This document shows, piece by piece, positions 23,901 to 36,400 of a stretch of DNA of 64,000 bases. A model generated the notes under the pieces. The model did no database searches. It was not told the origin of the DNA and saw nothing but the letters and a program-made list of their open reading frames with translations. The stretch's first letter is position 1. Each line of letters opens with the position of its first letter. The position numbers were made by a program, and so were the translations under genes. The DNA is from Anagrus nilaparvatae (taxonomy: Eukaryota > Arthropoda > Insecta > Hymenoptera > Mymaridae): NCBI GenBank assembly GCA_022575985.1, contig JAKSXM010000288.1, positions 6,847,501-6,911,500 of the forward strand, given 5' to 3'.

Positions 23901-26268
23901 ATTATTTGAAAATTTACCCCACTTTAGGGGTTGATATCTCGTTTTGCAAGGGTTGTATCAAAAAGCGGGCTCCGGAAATGAAAAGAGCGACCCAAATTAC
24001 CTACTAGGTGGGGTTTTTAGCCTAAAATATGCAGTTTTTATAACCGAAAAATGCAAGTGTCCAAGGATGTCCGCTTAGGCGTCAATAGATTAATTTCCAC
24101 ATCCTGAATTACTATAGAGTTCAAATAAATTAAGAAAATAGCAAACTAGTTTTACTATTCATAAAAGAAAAGAATGCTGTTTTATAACTTACTTGTTAAA
24201 TCGAAAATGCTTACTTTTAAAAATTTATTCCAATGATTATCAGAATTTTTCAAAGCTTTAAAAAAAATACTAGTCTCATACACAACCAATGGCAAAGTGA
24301 AATCTATTACTTTAGATCTGTTCAATGATAAAGTAAATAAACCAAGTGCTAAATCTGCTTCTTTTCTTTCCAAAACGCCAACCATTCCAAGCCAACTTTT
24401 ATATTGCTGACTGTAGATACCATAATTTTTTTTATAACTTACAGTATCATTTTTAAATTTTAAGATATAATTTATTTCTTCAAACACTTCCTTTACATAA
24501 AACATTGAATTATCATTTTCTGTTGATGTATTTTCTAACTAAATTATTATAAGACATATATCAATATTATACAATTTTTAACGATATAACAGATTCAAAT
24601 TATGTAATTGTAGTAAACAAAAATATTGAATTCTCTGTTAGCTTAATCGGCTTAAATTTTTATTAAAATTGCATGAAAAGTTAAGCAAATGTTACTTGAG
24701 CAAACAATCATTTTTCTTTTCTTTCATTTGTCCAATTTTCAGTTTTTTTGATTTTCAAATAAAATTTTAATATCTAGGCTGTCCTACAGAGTAAAAACCT
24801 CAATATCTGCATGTGTCAATAAAGGATTTTAATGAAAAAAATAATTCGGGTTTCAAAATGGCCCATCCGCAGTTTTTCGAACAAGAGTTGTATAGTATTA
24901 TCACGATAGTAAATTTACTACTGGATATTTAGCTATACCTGGGCAGAATTTTTTGAGTTGGTAAAAAATTATTGAGCTTTTTTTATGCGAGTTTTCAATA
25001 TCATTTGATATCTATGATAATAAAAGCGCCATGGAATTCAATGGATATTAATTTTAAACGTATTGAGTCTGACCCATTTCCCATTCCTGCATGGTGCCTT
25101 GTTTACATTTAGGTCCGACCCCAATTATAGTAGTTAAAAATTACCCCTGTTAACGGGAATCTCTGCGACTTTAGGTCCGGAATTTAAATATGACAATGAG
25201 AGAACGATAAATATTCCCTCAGAGTGGGGAAGAGTTGGACTCAGTAGTAAACGAATATTAAAAGCTTCGGAAAAAATGTAATATATTTTACAATATTTTA
25301 GAATAGTAATAATACATCGCAGACTTAAAATATTTGCAATCTTTAGGCGCAAATGGTTTAATATTTTTTTACCAACCCAATACGAGATTGAGCGCCTATG
25401 ATTTTGAGAAAAAAAAAATTTTTACTGAATTTTTTAATGAAACTTCAAAAAAAAAGATATAAGACTTTAAAAATTGAACAAAAGAAAAAATAATTATTCT
25501 TATTGTAAAATTATATAAATCTTTCCATTTCATATTTTGAATAATTATTTACCGTTACAATTTTTAATTCAGTGCCTTCTATATTTTTAAATTGTGCTTC
25601 GCGATATTTTAATCTGAATCCTGGAGAAAATCTGGTTTTTAAATTCCAATATCCAAGCTCGAATTTTGTAATATTATCTTTGGATTTTAAATAATAAAAT
25701 GTAATTTTACTATCAATAAAACATTTGACAAATATGTCAATATTGCTTTTTACATATTTTAAAAAGAAACTATTTAAATTTTTGCAATAGTTTTCCGTTG
25801 TTGTTGAAGTAAATAATAATAAAGAGTTGTAATGATAATCAAATTCATTTAGTTTATTTGAAGTTTTAATTAAATTTGCATAATCCTCAATAAAAAATAT
25901 TAATAAATGCCTTGTTTCATTTATCATACCAGCGCCATATTCAAGATAGTTTGTTCGGTTAAAATTTAACCCTTGAATGTTATCGTACTCTGACACAGAA
26001 CGAATTAATTTTACCAAATATGATTGGACGTGTAAATCTTCAAATAGAAAAATTAATAACCTGAATTTTATTAATATTATTGCGTATTATAAATTTTACC
26101 TGAATTGTAACGATCCTCGTACAGAATAAAAAGATCTTTAAATTTTAATTCATTGCGAAAATCTGTAATGAATTTTACATAAACTTCTAAATCTTTTATT
26201 TCAATAAAATAAGATTGAACAATTTTAGTGATTGTACAAAAATGTAATGCTAAAGTAAAAAATTTCAT
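14977..26268 (-). CDS. IR-B: ionotropic receptor, complete eight-exon gene (~613 aa)
   Basis: Ligand-gated cation channel subunit of the insect IR family, expected in chemosensory neuron membranes. Exons: 26268-26100, 26037-25553, 24538-24215, 22122-21954, 20217-20012, 17622-17533, 16845-16685, 15214-14977. All junctions are GT-AG, phases agree with IR-C, and the joined frame is open. Order: signal-peptide-like start (MKFFTLALHFCTITKIVQS), amino-terminal domain, S1 lobe with SWLGMVGVLERKEADLALG and TLSLNRSKVIDFTLP (Arg near residue 292 matches the glutamate-binding Arg of this family), M1, pore loop GIYCQQG, M2 (SSYLIYSIYSSTVMSYLAV), S2 lobe, M3 (residues ~573-596, STIILIPIGIFLAKFVLIFE), short tail. 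The CQQG pore motif recalls IR75-type receptors, but orthology is unproven. The start is supported by the signal peptide and the matching start in IR-C. Introns 2-7 carry several repeats. Confidence 0.88.
15420..16610. mobile_element. Foldback element, degenerate copy, in IR-B intron 7
   Basis: The left arm (GATTTTCTAGTAGTT, GAATGCAAAAAAAACGTGAA, GGATGCCAAAAAGATTTTTC, CCCCAAATTTTTAAAATAAC at 15450-15590) recurs inverted at 16195-16600. It belongs to the family with better copies at 28329-29713 and 58245-59388. The interior differs, and 16020-16140 includes a worn copy of the tail of the G-rich minisatellite element (CAGAAACCGGTTATA). The outer left end is lost. Confidence 0.65.
16846..17532. 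other. IR-B intron 6, nothing recognised
   Basis: AT-rich intron sequence of 687 bp between the two S2-lobe exons. I see no repeat shared with the other copies and no conserved coding segment. Confidence 0.5.
17764..19828. mobile_element. Long-TIR element in IR-B intron 5
   Basis: About 90-100 bp inverted ends: the left arm AAGAATATTGTTTGATGAATTTA...CCTAGAGATCTAATTAAATAAATC...GATTTATTAAACT is mirrored at 19730-19825. Next to the right arm is a near-perfect hairpin (CACGATTTCATCTATGTA / TACATAGGGTGATCGTG, 19683-19727) and a ~162-bp tandem repeat (19189-19690). The arms are non-coding and no transposase frame is visible. Target duplication not resolved. Confidence 0.65.
19189..19520. repeat. 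Tandem repeat with 161-162-bp period
   Basis: TCATCGAGTTGTTC starts at 19189 and 19351, and a variant TCATCGAGTAGGTTC at 19512. Each unit contains GGACATTTCTCTGCAAGGACTTG and AAACTAGATCTGA. Two full units and the start of a third lie inside the long-TIR element of IR-B intron 5. Confidence 0.8.
20352..20660 (+). repeat. G-rich minisatellite-bearing element, copy 2 (IR-B intron 4)
   Basis: Same anatomy as copy 1: ATGGAACATGTTCATTGGA start, three G-run units (G11-G12, G10 and G8) separated by TGAAAAAGTGACGCTTTTA-type spacers, conserved body, inverted CATGTTCCATG, and tail with GTGTAGTTACAC and GGTTATAAATTTTTT. It lies about 140 bp upstream (in gene orientation) of the M2 exon. Reading it on the minus strand gives a spurious proline-rich frame. 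Confidence 0.7.
21155..21345. repeat. Paired hairpins in IR-B intron 4
   Basis: The first palindrome pairs AGTGGCCAGAAAGTACGTATTT with AAATACGTGTTTTCTTGCCACT around GAGCGCGGCG. The second pairs CAGATCGCA with TGCGATCTG. Arm sequences are related to the hairpin at 6914-7090. The remainder of 20661-21953 is AT-rich intron with nothing assigned. Confidence 0.55.
22150..24092. mobile_element. 1.95-kb palindrome of 3+3 tandem ~310-bp units (foldback element) in IR-B intron 3
   Basis: Outer inverted ends CTATTGACGCCTAAGCGGAC and its complement close the element. Within the left arm, GGGTCGCTCTTTTCATTT recurs at 22247, 22557 and 22866 (periods 310 and 309). In the right arm the complement (GAAAAGAGCGACCC) recurs near 23361, 23670 and 23980 (periods 309-310). 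The unit has CAACCCTTACTGGGGGTGTC, TTACCAGGACTCCAGAGAAA and AACTCACCCAGTAAGTATTT. The centre is near 23090-23130. All reading frames are repeat shadows. No target duplication is evident. Confidence 0.85.
24539..25552. other. IR-B intron 2, no element recognised
   Basis: Intron of 1014 bp. IR-C has only 80 bp at this position and IR-A 63 bp, so about 0.9 kb is a lineage-specific gain. The segment 25050-25240 with GTCCGACC- and AGAGTGGGGAAGAG-like motifs in inverted array resembles sequence at 8950-8990 and may be a MITE relic. Confidence 0.5.
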
Positions 26269-26400
26269 TTTTTTTCTCTTCTATTAACTTTACCTTCAAC
26301 AAAAAAGTTTTAACTGAATAAGTAATATTTAAAATAATGTACACTTTCCATGTGCATTTAACACATTTTTATTAAAACCATTTTAATGCTTACTTGTATA
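26269..26400 (-). promoter_or_regulatory. Putative IR-B core promoter, block conserved with IR-C
   Basis: About 110 bp immediately upstream of the start codon is shared with IR-C (44395-44495), far better than intron sequence. On the minus strand it contains TTATTCAGTTAAAAC, matching the arthropod Initiator consensus TCAGT (TCAGT at 26317-26313, about 45 bp before the ATG), preceded by A/T-rich TTTTAAATATT. Promoter function is inferred from position, conservation and the Inr match. Confidence 0.45.
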
Positions 26401-26479
26401 TAAAAAAGTCGATTTTTTAAAACTATGCAATTTGCTTAAAACTAAAATTCACAAATGCATTAAATTAATAATGTGATAT

Positions 26480-27495
26480 TATATTTACTATAATAATTTA
26501 TTATAATGCTATCACATTTACGCCAGTTGGCGTTTATTTTCTGCAAGAAATAAATAGTTGTAAACATTTTTTTTAAAACTATCCGATTTATAACTTAAAC
26601 AACAGCAGCATTCATATTACGAAAAAGTGTTTCATCCCCTTTTAATATTTAGAATAGTATATTAAGTATCAAGGGCGTAAAAGTTTCGGCACTAGCGCGA
26701 GCACTAGCACGAGTGCTCGGCGAAGCCGGGCACGAGTGATTGGTGTTCACGCTCGTGTCTAAAGTATTTCGCCCATGGTGCTTACACTATTTTTTGCCCC
26801 CCTAGGCGTAGAACGAGTTCAGAAAATTCTTTACACACGAGTTTTACGCCCGGGAGGGCAAAAAAAGTTTTTGCAGGGGGTAAAAATATTTTTTTGTACT
26901 ATTAAATGAAAAATGTTGCTATTTTTCCGGTTAAAAAACAAAAAGTTTTCTAAAAAAATTTTTAAGCCAGTTTTTATCAATATTTTATCATTTAAGAGTA
27001 GTTTTAACACATTCCATCGCCAAAAAATTTTCCCAATAACCCAAATATATCACGTAATTGAAACCCATACTTTGCTAAATATTCTTAAAAAAATGTAATT
27101 TGTTTGACCGTTTTAATTGTAGTTATAAAATAGTGCAAAAAACCCTCAAAAAGAGGTAGCTTTGGCTGATTTAAGGGTGTTCCCCTAATTTACAGCCACT
27201 TTGGGTTCGGATTTAGCTACCCTAAAAATTCAAGAGTATACTTTTCTCAAGTCAGTACGCGATTTAGTTCCAATTACCACTTTATTAGTAATAATTATAT
27301 GGTAATATACATATATGGAGTATAAATTATTAAAAATTATAAAATACAAAAAAGGGGGATGATTTTCCTTCTGCATCATTTTATGACATCTTCCGAAAAT
27401 TTCAAAATTATTTGAGTTATAAAAATAACAGTTATAAGATAAAATTCATTTAAGTATTCTCTAATAACATAAATTTATTTTAAGTTTATTCCTAT
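26480..27495. other. IR-B / IR-C intergenic region with a GC-rich repeat
   Basis: The spacer between the IR-B start and IR-C stop. At 26690-26880 it holds a GC-rich, palindrome-rich repeat (CACTAGCACGAGTGCTCGGC, loop GGCGAAGCC, GGGCACGAGTG, then CGCCCGGGAGGGC) of the same general type as the hairpins at 6914 and 21155. The rest is AT-rich with no conserved frame. Confidence 0.5.
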
Positions 27496-30400
27496 TTATT
27501 TTAAAATAAATTTGTTACTAATTAATTCAAACATTAATATTAATGTTGCCAATAATATTCCAGTTGGTATCAGTAACATAATGGACAGAATATCAGAAAA
27601 GGATAACGGCGAAGTCTCATTCTTTACTTTTGCTCGTAGTGGTCTGTTAAAATATTTTTTCTTTAATCTTGAATTTATCCCAACTTCGATTAATTTTAAA
27701 ATACTAGAAACAAAAAAATTAATTTTAATTACTTTTTAAAATATAAAATATTACTTTCTTTAAGTACTTTATTATAATTAGCCACATAAATAGTGATTCA
27801 AAAGTGGTGTTTGTGTCTATGTATTACAACAAACTATCCTTAATTATATCATCAAAATTAAAGGTGGACGAGATTTCACAAATTTCTCGTCTCGTCTTGA
27901 TTTTGAGACAATATCGATACAAGAGAAAAAATCGATATTTGAGACAAGATCAAATAGTTGGTGAAAGTGGGTTAAAGCGGCTGTAATTAGAAGTAGTGTA
28001 AGCATAGAATAACTCTCGTGAACATTGGGACGAATAAAATAGCTATTTTTAAAACAAGGGACAAAATAATGGTTGTGACTTTCCATACGGTTGTAAGTTG
28101 CATACAAAATGTAAAAGTCGCACCCCATATTTTTTCCCGTGTTAACATAGTTTTACATAAAATAGGCAAAAAAGCCGTCTCCTTAGTGTAGAAAATAGAC
28201 TATTTTGCCCTAGATATGTACATTTAATATTGCAATACAGGTCTCCCTCATAACCCTTAAAGAAGAGTAAGAGCTATATAGAAGAGTGTAGGAATGTTCA
28301 TTGGTTATTATTGAGTGGGAAAGAGCTTATATGTGCATTTCTACGAGAAAGTACTTTTTATGAGCACCAAAAATGAAGAAAAAAAATTTACGAGGCCGCG
28401 ACTGCCACCATGATTTTCTGGCAGTTTGAACCCTATGGAATGCAAAAAAAAGCGTGAACACGAAATCAGAGATGGATGCCAAAAAGATTTTGCCACTTTT
28501 ATCTCAAAAACCGTGTTTTTCGTATCTAAGCTACCCCAAATTTTCAAAATAACTTTTAGGGAATATTATTTATTTAGGGAAATTTATATTATTTATGGAA
28601 AAATCACTCCAGAAGAAAAAAAAACTTTTCATTTTCCGATGAAATTTACCCAAGTTATCGTCAATTTAGGATTTTACTCAAATTTGTCTTAAACAAGATT
28701 GAAGTTCTATATTGAAAAATGCCTGTTTCTGAACTTTAAACATGCATTACTCGCTTGATTTTCATCGTAAAATAATAATTTTTTTTTTTTTAATCGATGC
28801 ATTTTTCCCTGGCAATTCATTTCTTTACGAAAAAAAAATCATTTTTATGTACCAAATTTCAATTTTTAGGTCAAAAGCCTTCGAAAACTGTAAGTAGCAA
28901 AATTTACTTAACACAGTTTTTGACCTAAACATTGAAATTTGGTCAATAAAAATGATTTCTTTCTTGAAGAAATGAATACTCAGAGAAAAATTAATTGATT
29001 TTAAAAAAAAATTATTATTTTACGATGAAAATCAAGCTAGTAATGCATATTTTAAGTTCAGAAACAGGCATATTTCAATAGAATTTCAATCATTTTTAAG
29101 ACAAATTTCAGCAATAATATACATTGATTTTCATTATAAAATAATAAATTTTTTTTTTAAATCAATTAATTTTTCCCTGAGTATTCATTTCTTCAAGAAA
29201 GAAATCATTTTTATTGACCAAATTTCAATTTTTAGGTCAAAAACTGTGTTAAGTAAATTTTGCTACTTACAGTTTTTAAAGGCTTTTGACCTAAAAATTG
29301 AAATTTGGTACATAAAAATGATTTTTTTTTCGTAAAGAAATGAACTGCCAGGGAAAAATGCATCGATTTAAAAAAAAAAATTATTATTTTACGATGAAAA
29401 TAAAGCGAGTAATGCATGTTTAAAGTTCAGAAACAGGCATTTTTCAATATAGAACTTCAATCTTTTTTAAGACAAATTTGAGTAAAATCTTAAATTGACG
29501 ATAACTTGGCTAAATTTCATCGGAAAAAGAAAAGTTTTTTTTTTCTTCTGGACTGATTTTTCCCTGGCAATCAGATTTTTCACCTATTATATTTTTTGCA
29601 TTCCATAGGGTTCAAACTACCAGAAAATCATAGTGGCAGTCGTGGCCACGTAAATTTTTTTTTCTTCATTTTTAGTGCTCATAAAAAGTACTTTCTCGTA
29701 GAAATGCACGTATCCATAATTGAATGTTGCAAGATGTGCTTAAAATTTTAAGTTCTATGAACAAACTGTCCTACAAAAAGTGTATAAATACAAGTTTTCT
29801 GAATCTCATGCAATTATCACAAAATATACTATTTTAAAATATTGAATACAAACGTCAATTTCAATTCTCTTCGGTATTGACTTTTTTTTTGTAGTGCCAT
29901 TGCCAAAAATTCTTTCTCATTGAGTTTTAATCCTAGAATATTACATGGTGGTGATTTACTTAGGCTTTGATAATATAATTCATTTGCGTAAAATCCAACT
30001 GCCTCATTACAAACCTTGAAAAATCGCAATTTTTATTAATTACAAATTTTTATTTTGAATATAAGAGGATTTTTTTTTCAAGTATATTGAATAAATTAAG
30101 ATTTAAAATTTAAAGTCATTTACCATTTTAAATCCATTACGTGATTCGATAGGTAGTTTTTCCTGACTTAGCAATAGCGGTTTTAATTTAGAAATTGTAA
30201 AAGTTGACTCATTCTAAAATAATACACGGTAGAGCTGCTTTGGGTGAATATTCAACCAAAAACTGCGATATTCAACCAAAACTGGTTCAATTTTCAACCA
30301 AAAGTTAAAATACAATATAAAAACGATGTTTTTATAGTACAGGGTAAGAAATGATCAGGGCATCCATTAAAAGTGAATGAATTTTATTATATTATTGTAA

Positions 30401-33400
30401 TTAGTAATTTTTTATTTACTACTTCTTTTAGCTCTGAAACTGAGGAATGACTAATTAAAAAGGTTATCCTACGTAGAATAACAAAATGGCGGCTACCTAC
30501 AGAAAGTTAAAATGAAATAAAAAGCCTTTAATTTTCGGGCAAAAGCAACTGTAAAATTTTTTTGAGAATATAAAAATACTAAAACTCGACGACATCCCGA
30601 AATTAGTGCATTTATTAAGTTGCTTAGTAAGTTTAAAGTAAATTGGTGCAGATTTTATCGCGCAATCGTGTGCATTACTTTTCAAAAACGCTGTTTCGAG
30701 TAAAATGGCTTTAAAGTTTTAGATGAATTTTTTCGGAACTTTTAGTTATTAAATTATTTATTTTAAAACATGGAACGTGTTCGTTAGATAGGGTATTTGA
30801 AAAAGTTTGTCTAGGTAGGGGGGGGGGGTGAAAAAGTGACGTTTTTATGTTGGGGGGGGGGGGGGGGTGAAATGGACTTAGAATATTTTTGATTTAGGGA
30901 CTAAGAATAATTTGAAGTGGAAATCAGGGCATGATCAGGCCCTGATAAGTAGAAGAACTTAGAAGATTACTTTATGTTTATGGACTTACGATAATTTATA
31001 TTTCAGGATTTATTGTAATTTCGGTTTTTGGATTTATTACTGTTATGAGTGACATGAACATTTTCCATGCTCGTTTTTTATTTAATGTATTTGTTTGTGC
31101 GAAAACAGGAATATTTCTTTTTATATCTTGATTTTTCTTTGCAGTATTTTTATATCAATAATTGTATTTAAATAATTACCGTTATTAGTTACACAAACCG
31201 GTTATAATTTTTTTTTTTTATTCGTTAGAGAAATTTATAACAGAAAACTCTAAATCAAAAAAATTAAAATCAGTCACGTAGTTTTAGAGAAATCTTAATT
31301 AGAAGGTGTAAAAACATAGTTTTCTAAATAAGAATACAAATTTTTTTTTCGTAGAATTTTACAAAATATTTTTTTTTTTGTATATTTAAGTAGACTTATA
31401 AGTTATCAGTGATTTTTGAGCCATAATGTTATCTTTTCGGTTTTCATACTGAACCTGTAGCTGATTTTACCCCTGCTGCTTGTCTAATTTACTATTTTTT
31501 ACAATTTTGGCATGGCTGAATTAGGCGTAATAAACAATCGCGAATATTAGCAAAATTTGCTCATAATTTCTATTAATGACCAGTTCCGACATAATTTCTA
31601 ACTATATTTAACAAGAAGGATTTAAAAATAAATTTAATAAAAAATAATAATAATTTGATTATTAAAAAAAATATTAGGTAAAACAACAGGAAGTTAAGGC
31701 ATACAATATTAAGTTTAAAAAAATTTATCATACTATGTAGGATAACCTATTTAATCAGTCATTCCTCAGCTTCAGAGCCAATAGAAGTAGTAAAAAAATT
31801 ACTAATTACAATAATAATATAATAAATTCATTCACTTTTAATGGATTTTTTACCCTGTACTATAAAAACATCGTTTTTATTTTGTATTTTAGCTTTTGGT
31901 TGAAAATTAAACCAGTTTTGGTTGAAAATTAAACTAATTGGGTCGGTGACCAACTCAAAGCAGCTCTACCGTGTAGTTTTATTAATTATTATGTAAATAA
32001 GAAAATCCATAGAAAATTTTTTAAAAACAATAAAATTGAAGAAACATTTTGATGGTATACCTATTACTTTGACTTTAATAAAGTAATGTACATCATAAAA
32101 ACTGCCATAATAGTAAAACAGTACACAGAATTATTAAAATTTTTGGCACTTTTTTTTTTTTGACAATTCAAAATCTTTTTAAGTCCTTATCTTTAAAAAA
32201 TATGTAATAGGCAGGCAGCCCATAAGAATTTTTAGAAAACTACTCTAATGTTTTCGACGATTGTCCGAAAATCTATTGTACTAGTCGAAAACCTACTGGT
32301 TTCGAAAAGGCACCTGGGCAATTCTCTTGATACCAGGCTAATCTTTTACATTCGCTCTGCAGAGTTTTATGAAAACAAAAACAAAGTTTGTCCTAAGCTG
32401 CTGTGTTGAAACGACACAAAGCGTTTACGTTAAACAAAGAGTAAAAATGATTGAAAATCTATTGAAAAATGCCTGTGTTTGAACTTAAAATATGCATTAC
32501 TAGCTTGATTTTCATCGTAAAATAATAATTTTTTTTTTAATATTGATTAATTTTTGCAAGAGTATTCATTTCTTCAAGAAAGAAATCATTTTTATTGCGG
32601 AAATTTTCATTTTTAGGTCAGAAATCTTTGAAAACTGTAAGTTATGCAATCATTATTCAGCCGAGATCTGAATAATGATTGCATAACTTACAGTTTTCAA
32701 AGATTTCTGACCTAAAAATGAAAATTTCCGCAATAAAAATGATTTCTTTCTTGAAGAAATGAATACTCTTGCAAAAATTAATCAATATTAAAAAAAAAAT
32801 TATTATTTTACGATGAAAATCAAGCTAGTAATGCATATTTTAAGTTCAAACACAGGCATTTTTCAATAGATTTTCAATTGCACAAAAGTATAGTTGAGCG
32901 CGAGGAGAGAACTGTAGTACAAACATACAGCGGGTGAGGTTCCTCTTTGTCAGATTAGTTAAAAAGTGGGAGTTCTTTCTTTTTCTCATTTTACTATTCT
33001 GCATGTATGTATTAGTAATACCTACACTAATTCAACGCATGTATTTCTTCCCGCACTAAAAATTTAAAACGTTTTACATTTGAAATTTTGTTTTTTTAAA
33101 GAATTTACTTATTAAATATTGAAATTTATTTTATTCTTTGCATTATATTTAATTTATTGAATATTTTTGTATACTTACGCATAAAAATTTTCTTAATATA
33201 AAATTAAATTACAAAATATTTTTTTAATGTTAAATGTATATAAGGGGTCTGGTTTTTCTCTTGTATACTTATTGTAATAATAGTTTTTTTTATAAATAAA
33301 GCATTTCCAATGAATAAAAAAAAAAATATTTTAAATTTTATAAACAACAAAATAACATACAAAATTCATAAAATTTATAATTTTAATATAATACTTTTTA

Positions 33401-36400
33401 GCATAAGATACTTTTTGAAGTTTTATCAAATATAGCTGTACATTTTGCTGGAAATTTGTATCTTATTTGAAATAATTATTTAAAATTTATAATTTTTTAA
33501 TAATTCATTATTGTCCTTTAAAAATAATTGTTTTATTTAATAAATGCCTTATTTTAATCTTTTTTTCTTCCAAGGTAGTAATTTCATGGTCTAATCTTAA
33601 ACTAAAAAATATTTCTAAAATATTATCGATCAGCTGTGTCCTGTGGTCAGCTTCAAAATGAAGAGCCATGAAATCCAAATCGGCAATTTGTTGAAATAAA
33701 TTGCTTGGCATGCTTTGCTTTGTTTTCAATTTTAATCGAAAATTAGTGTTACTTTTCCTCAACCATTTTTTTGGAGCTATTCTTATTACCTTCTCTGCAA
33801 TTGTGCAAAGCCGTACTACGTCCTCACTTGGGGTAATAAGACAATTCTTTCCGATTCCAACATCTTTTCTTGCTTGAAGCATGTACGGTTTATTGCCTAT
33901 CAATGCGTTCAAACATTCTTCACATTTTTTATTTTTATTTGAATTCATATGATCTCGAATTATTTTTACAATACAACCGGAAATATAAGAAATTACGCTT
34001 TCCTTGTATTCACTCCAGTAAAGTCGACTATCAGAACTATAATCATGGTCAAAGCTAAAGTTAAAAAACTCTTCCATTTCAATTTCTTCAAAATTTGTTT
34101 TCTTGGCAACAATAGGATTTATATTAACTGTGTGCAAATTTTTTGTATTATCTTGAGCAATGCAGTTAGCTTTCTTAGATACAAGACCATGTACATGCGT
34201 ACTAATTTTTCTAACTGCTGAATTCATTTCTAAACAACTTGGATTGTTATTCCAACCACCCATTCTTCTAATCAAAGCAAACAACAATTCCAAATGATCT
34301 TGAGAAGTCTTGTAAGTTAAAAAATAATCCATCTTTTTCTTTTTTTCCACTAAATCTTTCGCAAGCTGTATAGAACTGTTCATAGATATTATAAAACCTT
34401 GAAAACCAGTCCTACGTAAGCTTCGTAAAATGGGTGTTATCTTTTCAACTTTTTTGATAATTTTAATATTATTATTAGTCTTGCCATTTAAGCTTAAATT
34501 ATTGTTACTACTAATATTATTATGACTAGATTGACAACTAATACTATTATTACTAATAATAGTGTTATTACTATTATTATTATTATTATTATTTATATTA
34601 TTATTACTATTTACAGTATTATTAATATTGGTATTTGTACTTAAAGGTTGTTTTTTTGGTGAATTTAAAGTTTTCTTTCCTTTTTTTTTTCCTTTTTCTT
34701 TTTCAACTGTTGGATTCACCCACTGTACCAAGTTTAAGGTTTTGATATAATCTATCCATTTTTTTACTTTTTCTTCAGAAGTTTTTAAATTATCTAACGT
34801 AATGGCTTTGCCATGCTGATTTCTACTATAATATTTTGATTTTACATTTAAAAAATCAAACATATCATTGAATTCTTGACAAAATTTGGCTGTTGCTTCT
34901 ACTGTTTCGAACTGTTTTAATTTCAAATCTTTTTTTAAATGCAAAAATGCATCTGACGCTCGTTTACTTACAATACGACATGCAAGTTTTACGTTCATTA
35001 CCTCATTTTTAAATTTTGTCTCCCGTCTGGAAATTTTGGTACCGCATTTTAAGCCTTCTTTTTCTTGAAGGTCTACTAAGTTATCAAAATATTTCCAATG
35101 TATTTCTTCTTTTTTCTCATTTTTGATCGCGTAAGCATTTAAAGTATTTCTTATCAATTTTAACATATGGCAAGCGTCATATATTATGTAAATTGGCTCT
35201 TTCGTTATCGGGTGGAGAAAAAAAACTGGCCCATCCATATTTTTGCAATTCGCACCAAGTTCCGTTGCCATTGTTATGTTGACGCTCGTACCATCAAAAG
35301 TCAAGGAGCGTATAGAAGTTATCCCATAAGAATGCAAGGCTATGAGTACTTCTTTAGCAACATTTGCTCTTTCCGCTCCAGTAAGACTATGTATAAAATA
35401 ATAAGCTACTACAGTTTTAAAATGTCCATTTAAAGCGACAAGCATAAAAACTAAAGCCTTGGAAGCCATTGGCGCGTCATCACTTACTCCTGCACCTAAG
35501 TCAACAAAACCCCAAGAAGTTTTGCCATCATTGTCAATACGTTCCCTTAAATTTATTTCATCGGCTTGCAAACTAAATTGATACTCTACATTATTTTCTT
35601 TGAAATTTTTGTCAATTTCAGATTTTACACTTTCTAGTACAATTGCATTTATGCCTGGTCGAAAATTAAATTTCCTTGTCCATCTGCGTACAGTTTCTGT
35701 TGATGGTAAGCCAGGAAATTGATCTTTTACATATTCATATGCAGCTACTGAATAAAACATTAAAGTTGCAGAAAACTCTTTTAATTCATCTGGATATGCA
35801 TTTCTTTTATTTGAAGATATATTTTTTAATATTTGCAACAAGGCTGGATTAACAGTTTTCTGTTAAGAAAATAAAAATAAAGTTTTAATAAAATATGATT
35901 ATAAATATGCAACCAATGAAAATCCCAAAGCAATAGAATGTAATGAGATGACAATGAAATACATGCCTAAAGATAATTAAAAAAATGATTATATGAATTG
36001 ACACCCTAAAAATATTTTATTGAAATAATATGGTTTCTCCTAATGCATTTCTCCTAATTGAATGAAATCCATGAATTAATGATATTTGTCGAATGAATTT
36101 GTATTAGTGGATGATAATGATAATGAACTTTTAAATGCAAGATGTTCGTTAAAATAAATTTGAATGTATAAAAAATGTTAACCTGTATACTTTCTAAAGC
36201 ATCTTTTGAAAGAAGACCATTATTTCTTAAATCGACAAAACACTTTTCTAATTTTTCTACCTTGATTACCAATCTTGATTTTTGATCCTTTAAATTTTTA
36301 ACATTTTTAGTAAATTCCTTGTATTTTTTATCAAAAAGTTGAAACATCTCTGGTGATTTAAAGTCTTCTTGACGGAAATCACCCAAGTATCTTACAGTAC

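Noticed and set aside
28426..28692. 88-codon frame, with a related frame near 58219 and 59220
   Set aside because: The frames recur only because they lie in the inverted arms of the foldback family; they are not protein-like and end in the palindrome.
33870..35433. Several plus-strand frames of 60-90 codons
   Set aside because: Antisense shadows of the P-element transposase exon, including a poly-Leu frame opposite its Asn-rich insert.
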